Assembly (NCBI RefSeq): GCF_011516925.1
Contig: NZ_WOTG01000001.1
Location: 1 to 64,000, forward strand
Length of the DNA stretch: 64,000 nucleotides
Source of the DNA: Acetobacter fabarum
GTDB lineage: Bacteria > Pseudomonadota > Alphaproteobacteria > Acetobacterales > Acetobacteraceae
Reading direction: 5' to 3'
Shown here: positions 60,519 to 64,000 of the stretch, piece after piece
How positions within the stretch are numbered: position 1 is the stretch's first letter
Layout of the letters: each line of letters starts with the position of its first letter
Translations under genes and position numbers: made by a program
The notes under the pieces: generated by a model
What the model saw: the letters and a program-made list of their open reading frames with translations, nothing else
Database searches by the model: none
What the model was told of the DNA's origin: nothing

Positions 60519-61310
60519 TTAATCCGCCTGCAGAATGCGCACTGCCTCGCGGTGCAGGGCAGGGGAACCGGCCGCCAGAACCGTGCGATCTCCATCCATC
60601 CGCAGGGGGGATCCATCCCATGCGCTCATAACGCCGCCAGCACCCTGCACAATGGGCACAAGTGCGCCCCAGTCCCAGGGATTCATGTCACATTCGGCAA
60701 TCAGATCAATCTGGCCCAGAGCAAGCAGCCCATAGGCGTAACAATCCCCACCCCATGTCATGCGGCGGGCCTGTTGCTTGAGCATTTTCCAACGGTCATG
60801 CGGGGCCAGTTCCAGCATTTCGGGCGATGTGCACGACATTTCAGCCTCAGCCAGCGCAACATCCTGCCGGGTGTGGGCCTGCCCCCCCAAGGAGGAAGTA
60901 AACACGGTTGCACGCCCCTTTACCCCAACCCAGCGCTCGCCCAGAACCGGCTGGTCCAGAATGCCAAGCACGGGCTCCCCTTTGTAAAAAAGGGCAATCA
61001 GGGTGCCAAAGAGCGGGCGCCCGGTTACAAATGCCCGCGTGCCATCCACCGGGTCCAGCAGCCACTGGTAATCCGCCTGAGCGTTGTCCTGCCCAAACTC
61101 TTCACCAAACACACCATGCTCTGGCAGGCGTTCTGCCAGAATAGCCCGCATGACCCGTTCTGCCGTCCTGTCCGCGACCGTAACCGGGCTTGCATCTTTT
61201 TTGCTCTCCACCCCCACACCGCGCCTGAACCATGGCCGAACAACGCTCCGCGCCGTATCCGCCAGCATGGTTGCCACATCCACAAACTGGTCTGTTATCT
61301 GCGGGATCAT
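60519..61310 (-). CDS. hisN: Histidinol-phosphatase, inositol monophosphatase type
   Basis: The 263-residue protein belongs to the inositol monophosphatase family, in the clade that dephosphorylates histidinol phosphate in alphaproteobacteria and actinobacteria. Metal-site motifs are GEEFG, WLLDPVDGTRAFVTG, and the C-terminal NPWDWGALVPIVQGAGG. The GGDCYAYGLLALG segment is typical of HisN. AGGAG lies about 8 bases before the ATG, which overlaps the cytochrome gene stop by one base. Confidence 0.92.
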   Translation of the reverse strand: MIPQITDQFVDVATMLADTARSVVRPWFRRGVGVESKKDASPVTVADRTAERVMRAILAERLPEHGVFGEEFGQDNAQADYQWLLDPVDGTRAFVTGRPLFGTLIALFYKGEPVLGILDQPVLGERWVGVKGRATVFTSSLGGQAHTRQDVALAEAEMSCTSPEMLELAPHDRWKMLKQQARRMTWGGDCYAYGLLALGQIDLIAECDMNPWDWGALVPIVQGAGGVMSAWDGSPLRMDGDRTVLAAGSPALHREAVRILQAD

Positions 61311-61831
61311 CAGGGTGCTCCTGTTACTGGGGTGGGGGCAGGGGTATGCAATGTGTGCAAATAGCTGATCACATCCGCCCTGTCCTGCGGGTCAGGCAGA
61401 CCTGCAAAAGACATGCGCGTACCGGGTGCGTATCTGGCAGGAGCCATAAGCCAGTCAGATAATTTCTGATCATCCCATATCTGCGTTGCATGCTGGCGCA
61501 ACGCTGCGGAATAGGCGTAGCCGGGAAGCGTGGCGATATTCCGCCCCACAACACCAGCCAGAACAGGGCCTGCATTGCCTTCGCTCCCAAGGGCAAAACC
61601 ATGGCACTGGGCACAAATACGCCCGGCCAGTAGCGTGCCGTGGGCCAGACTGGCACGCGGCATGTAAGGCTCAATAGAAACCGCCCGCAGGTCCGGCAGA
61701 CGAAAAACCGGGGCTGCAGGGGCCGTGTCCGGCACAATAGAGCGTGCCGCCACCAGAGCACCGCCCATGGCCACCACACTTATCAGCACCGAAACCGCCA
61801 CCCTATTCAGGAACCTGCCATCCATCCGCAC
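61310..61831 (-). CDS. Membrane-anchored class I cytochrome c (CycM-like)
   Basis: The 173-residue protein has one N-terminal membrane anchor (about residues 10-29, VAVSVLISVVAMGGALVAAR) and a periplasmic haem domain with the CAQCH haem site and an axial Met in GTRMSFAGLPDPQDRADVISYL. CycM-like proteins shuttle electrons from the bc1 complex to terminal oxidases. The start shown is a GTG with AGGAG 5 bases upstream; an ATG at 61825 is equally plausible. It is divergent from kdsB, as in many alphaproteobacteria. Confidence 0.92.
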   Translation of the reverse strand: MRMDGRFLNRVAVSVLISVVAMGGALVAARSIVPDTAPAAPVFRLPDLRAVSIEPYMPRASLAHGTLLAGRICAQCHGFALGSEGNAGPVLAGVVGRNIATLPGYAYSAALRQHATQIWDDQKLSDWLMAPARYAPGTRMSFAGLPDPQDRADVISYLHTLHTPAPTPVTGAP

Positions 61832-61936
61832 TTCTGCTCCTGCTGATCACTGGTTGCGTTTGCATTGCAGCTTTTCTAGACTGCGCGGCGCTTTTCCACG
61901 CCTATAAGCCGCGCTGTATTCTGGAGCAAGCTGATC

Positions 61937-62668
61937 ATGCCGCCCCTTGTTGTCATACCCGCCAGACTTGCCTCAACAAGGCTGCCCGGCAAGCCCCTGG
62001 CGGATATTGCTGGGTTGCCCATGATCGTGCATGTGCTTAACGCCGCACTCAAGGCCGAAATTGGTCCGGTTGTGGTTGCCGCAGCTGAACCCGAAATCTG
62101 TGATGTTGTTACCAACGCGGGCGGGACAGCCGTACTGACCAACCCAGACCTGCCTTCCGGCTCGGACCGGGTCTGGCAGGCCGTGCAGACGCTGGACCCA
62201 CAAGGGCAATACTCCACCATCATCAACCTGCAAGGGGACCTACCCACACTGGCACCAGATGCCCTGCATACGGTATGCGGGGTCATGGATAATCCTGCGT
62301 TTGATATTGGAACGCTTGTCGCCCCCGTTAGTACGGAAGAAGAGGCAACAGCCCCTTCTGTTGTCAAGGTTGCATGCCACTTTGCGCAGGCCGCACACCA
62401 TGCGGTCGCCCTCTATTTTTCCCGCCAGCCCATTCCCTCAGGGCCGGGGCCTCTATGGCACCATGTCGGGATTTACGCATGGCGGCGGGCAGCTCTGGCC
62501 CGCTTTGTCCAGCTTCCTCCATCTGGTCTGGAACAGCGTGAAAGTCTGGAACAGCTCCGAGCACTGGAGGATGGTATGCGTATTGGCTGCGCACGTCTTG
62601 CAATCGCGCCCTTTGGGGTTGATACACCACAGGATCTGGAACGGGCACGCCGCCTGCTTGGAGCTTAA
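61937..62668 (+). CDS. kdsB: 3-deoxy-manno-octulosonate cytidylyltransferase
   Basis: KdsB activates KDO with CTP to CMP-KDO, following the pathway step of KdsA encoded elsewhere in this window. The 243-residue protein has VIPARLASTRLPGKPLADIAGLPMIVHV, TNPDLPSGSDRVWQA, INLQGDLPTLAPDAL (metal-binding Asp), HVGIYAWRRAALARF, and EQRESLEQLRALEDGMRIG. It is followed after 5 bases by pheA. Confidence 0.97.
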   Translation: MPPLVVIPARLASTRLPGKPLADIAGLPMIVHVLNAALKAEIGPVVVAAAEPEICDVVTNAGGTAVLTNPDLPSGSDRVWQAVQTLDPQGQYSTIINLQGDLPTLAPDALHTVCGVMDNPAFDIGTLVAPVSTEEEATAPSVVKVACHFAQAAHHAVALYFSRQPIPSGPGPLWHHVGIYAWRRAALARFVQLPPSGLEQRESLEQLRALEDGMRIGCARLAIAPFGVDTPQDLERARRLLGA

Positions 62669-62673
62669 AGGCC

Positions 62674-63570
62674 ATGATGGACAAAGTTATAGCCTTTCAG
62701 GGCATGCACGGTGCGTATTCCGACATGGCCTGCCGCGCAGCGCGGCCCGGCTGGACCACCCTGCCATGCCACAGCTTTGCAGATGCCATAGATGCAGTAC
62801 ATGCAGGCAAGGCCGAGCAGGCCATGCTGGCATGCGAAAACAGTCTGGCAGGCCGTGTGCCCGACATCCATTCGCTCCTGCCCGCAGCGGGGCTGCATAT
62901 TATTGGTGAGCACTTCCAGCGTGTTGAACACTGCCTGCTGGTAGTGCCCGGCACCCGCATGGAGCAGATCCGCCGAGTACATACACACCCTGTGGCCATG
63001 GCCCAGATCCGCAATCTGCTCAAAAACAATAATCTGACGCCCGTAACCGAGTTTGATACGGCAGGTGCTGCAGAACTGGTCGCACTTTGGCAAAAGCCCG
63101 AAGAGGCCGCCGTAGCCTCCGCCCTTGCTGCGGAACTGTATGGGCTGGAAATCCTGCAGCGGAATGTGGAAGACGCCTCCCACAACACGACACGGTTCTA
63201 TATTACCGCGCGCACACCGCAGGTGCCCACACCACAGACACCCCATGTCATGACCACGCTGCTCTTTAGTGTGCAAAACAGCCCCGGCGCTCTGTATAAG
63301 GTGCTTGGGGGGTTTGCCACCAATGGTGTCAACATGACCCGGCTGGAAAGCTACATGTCGGGCGAAACATTTGCCGCTACACGCTTTTTGATGGATGTAG
63401 AGGGCCACCCCGGCGATTCCCGTCTAGGCAAAGCCTTGGCAGAACTTGAATTTTTTTCCAAAAACGCCACAATTCTAGGCGTCTATCAACAATCGCCGTT
63501 CAGGCACCAGGCTTCCACCCAAGGGCAGGACACCCCGCGTTCCGCTCCAGCAGATGCCATTCCAGGATAA
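62674..63570 (+). CDS. pheA: Prephenate dehydratase
   Basis: This monofunctional PheA converts prephenate to phenylpyruvate for phenylalanine synthesis. The 298-residue protein has the catalytic domain ([39 protein letters not shown]) and a C-terminal ACT domain beginning [33 protein letters not shown], with the feedback motif ESYMSG. No chorismate mutase domain is present, so that activity must come from another gene. kdsB lies 5 bases upstream. Confidence 0.96.
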   Translation: MMDKVIAFQGMHGAYSDMACRAARPGWTTLPCHSFADAIDAVHAGKAEQAMLACENSLAGRVPDIHSLLPAAGLHIIGEHFQRVEHCLLVVPGTRMEQIRRVHTHPVAMAQIRNLLKNNNLTPVTEFDTAGAAELVALWQKPEEAAVASALAAELYGLEILQRNVEDASHNTTRFYITARTPQVPTPQTPHVMTTLLFSVQNSPGALYKVLGGFATNGVNMTRLESYMSGETFAATRFLMDVEGHPGDSRLGKALAELEFFSKNATILGVYQQSPFRHQASTQGQDTPRSAPADAIPG

Positions 63571-63581
63571 GTGACCGCTCC

Positions 63582-64000
63582 ATGCCTCATACATTCTTCT
63601 CCGGCTCCATTACTGCACTCATCACCCCCATGAACCGGGACGGAAGCCTGGACTTTGATTCGTTTGAAAAACTGGTGGACTGGCAGATCAAGGAAGGCAC
63701 CGCAGGCCTGTGTGCCGTAGGCACAACGGGGGAAAGTCCAACCCTGTCGCACACGGAACACCACGCTGTTGTTGAACGCACCATAAAAGTTGCCAACGGC
63801 CGCGTGCCGGTTATTGCCGGGGCGGGTTCCAACAGCACGTCCGAAGCGGTTGATCTGGCACGCCATGCAGAGCAGGCCGGGGCGGCCGCCGCCCTTGTTG
63901 TGGCTCCGTATTACAACAAGCCTACGCAGGAAGGCCTGTACCGGCACTTCATGGCCGTGGCAGATGCTGTTTCCATCCCGGTGATTTTGTACAACATTCC
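63582..64000 (+). CDS. dapA: 4-hydroxy-tetrahydrodipicolinate synthase, 5' part
   Basis: DapA condenses pyruvate and aspartate semialdehyde on the way to lysine and diaminopimelate for peptidoglycan. The window holds the first 139 codons, from [18 protein letters not shown] through the [14 protein letters not shown] substrate loop, [25 protein letters not shown], and [18 protein letters not shown] with the active-site Tyr. The Schiff-base Lys should lie beyond the right edge. The ATG at 63582 is 11 bases after pheA. Confidence 0.95.
   Translation, partial: MPHTFFSGSITALITPMNRDGSLDFDSFEKLVDWQIKEGTAGLCAVGTTGESPTLSHTEHHAVVERTIKVANGRVPVIAGAGSNSTSEAVDLARHAEQAGAAAALVVAPYYNKPTQEGLYRHFMAVADAVSIPVILYNI

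Noticed and set aside
59365-60522. 385-codon open frame antisense to serA
   Set aside because: A shadow of serA, with no recognisable motifs.

Overview
The window reads as chromosomal DNA of an alphaproteobacterium, most likely an acetic acid bacterium (Acetobacteraceae, Acetobacter/Gluconobacter lineage). This is inferred from protein character and gene order; no database search was possible. Supporting signs are the order pcm-tolC-popZ-valS, the block mutM-rpsT-dnaA-dnaN-recF-gyrB, a pyruvate dehydrogenase E1-beta with its own lipoyl domain, a Coq10-type protein after lipA, and the order cycM / kdsB-pheA-dapA. Most of the window is dense housekeeping sequence. The clearest accessory region is the left edge, about 1-2930.

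Left edge (1-3007): the end of an integrated element lies beside a tRNA-Cys gene. Next to the tRNA 3' end is a P4-type tyrosine integrase, followed by a D12-class adenine methyltransferase and, divergently, a umuD-umuC pair under a perfect alphaproteobacterial SOS box (GTTC-N7-GTTC). The UmuD has lost both catalytic residues and most of its N-terminal arm, and umuC is cut after about 57 conserved codons.

3.2-16.5 kb: protein repair methyltransferase, TolC, PopZ-like protein, ValS and MsrA on the plus strand. A minus-strand run ubiE-coaBC-dut follows, ending in a NitT/TauT-like ABC transporter (two-part permease and an ATPase with an extra C-terminal domain) with no binding protein beside it. 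mutM diverges from ubiE. 16.2-29 kb: rpsT, dnaA, dnaN, recF and gyrB, then convergent kdsA-pyrG-secG-tpiA. 27-34 kb: ppiD-trpE-trpG-trpD-trpC-moaC, tightly coupled. 34-41 kb: pdhA-pdhB-pdhC-lpd-lipA-coq10, the full pyruvate dehydrogenase with lipoate synthase, so carbon entry and cofactor assembly are encoded together.

41-64 kb: slt-pgpA-cinA, TerC-like protein, then purB and purC-purS-[Rap1a/Tai-like secreted protein]-purQ-purL with start/stop overlaps. BolA, monothiol glutaredoxin and a His-rich secreted protein follow. Then come yraN and cls (divergent), an EEP-family phosphatase and an AI-2E-type permease, sseA-metC, comM, serA, hisN, a membrane cytochrome c, kdsB, pheA and the start of dapA, which runs off the right edge.

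The points most worth following up are the UmuD'-like protein with its SOS box shared with a DNA methyltransferase in the tRNA-Cys element, the secreted four-cysteine protein translationally coupled inside the purine operon, the orphan ABC transporter joined to ubiE-coaBC-dut, and the His-rich exported protein beside BolA/Grx.
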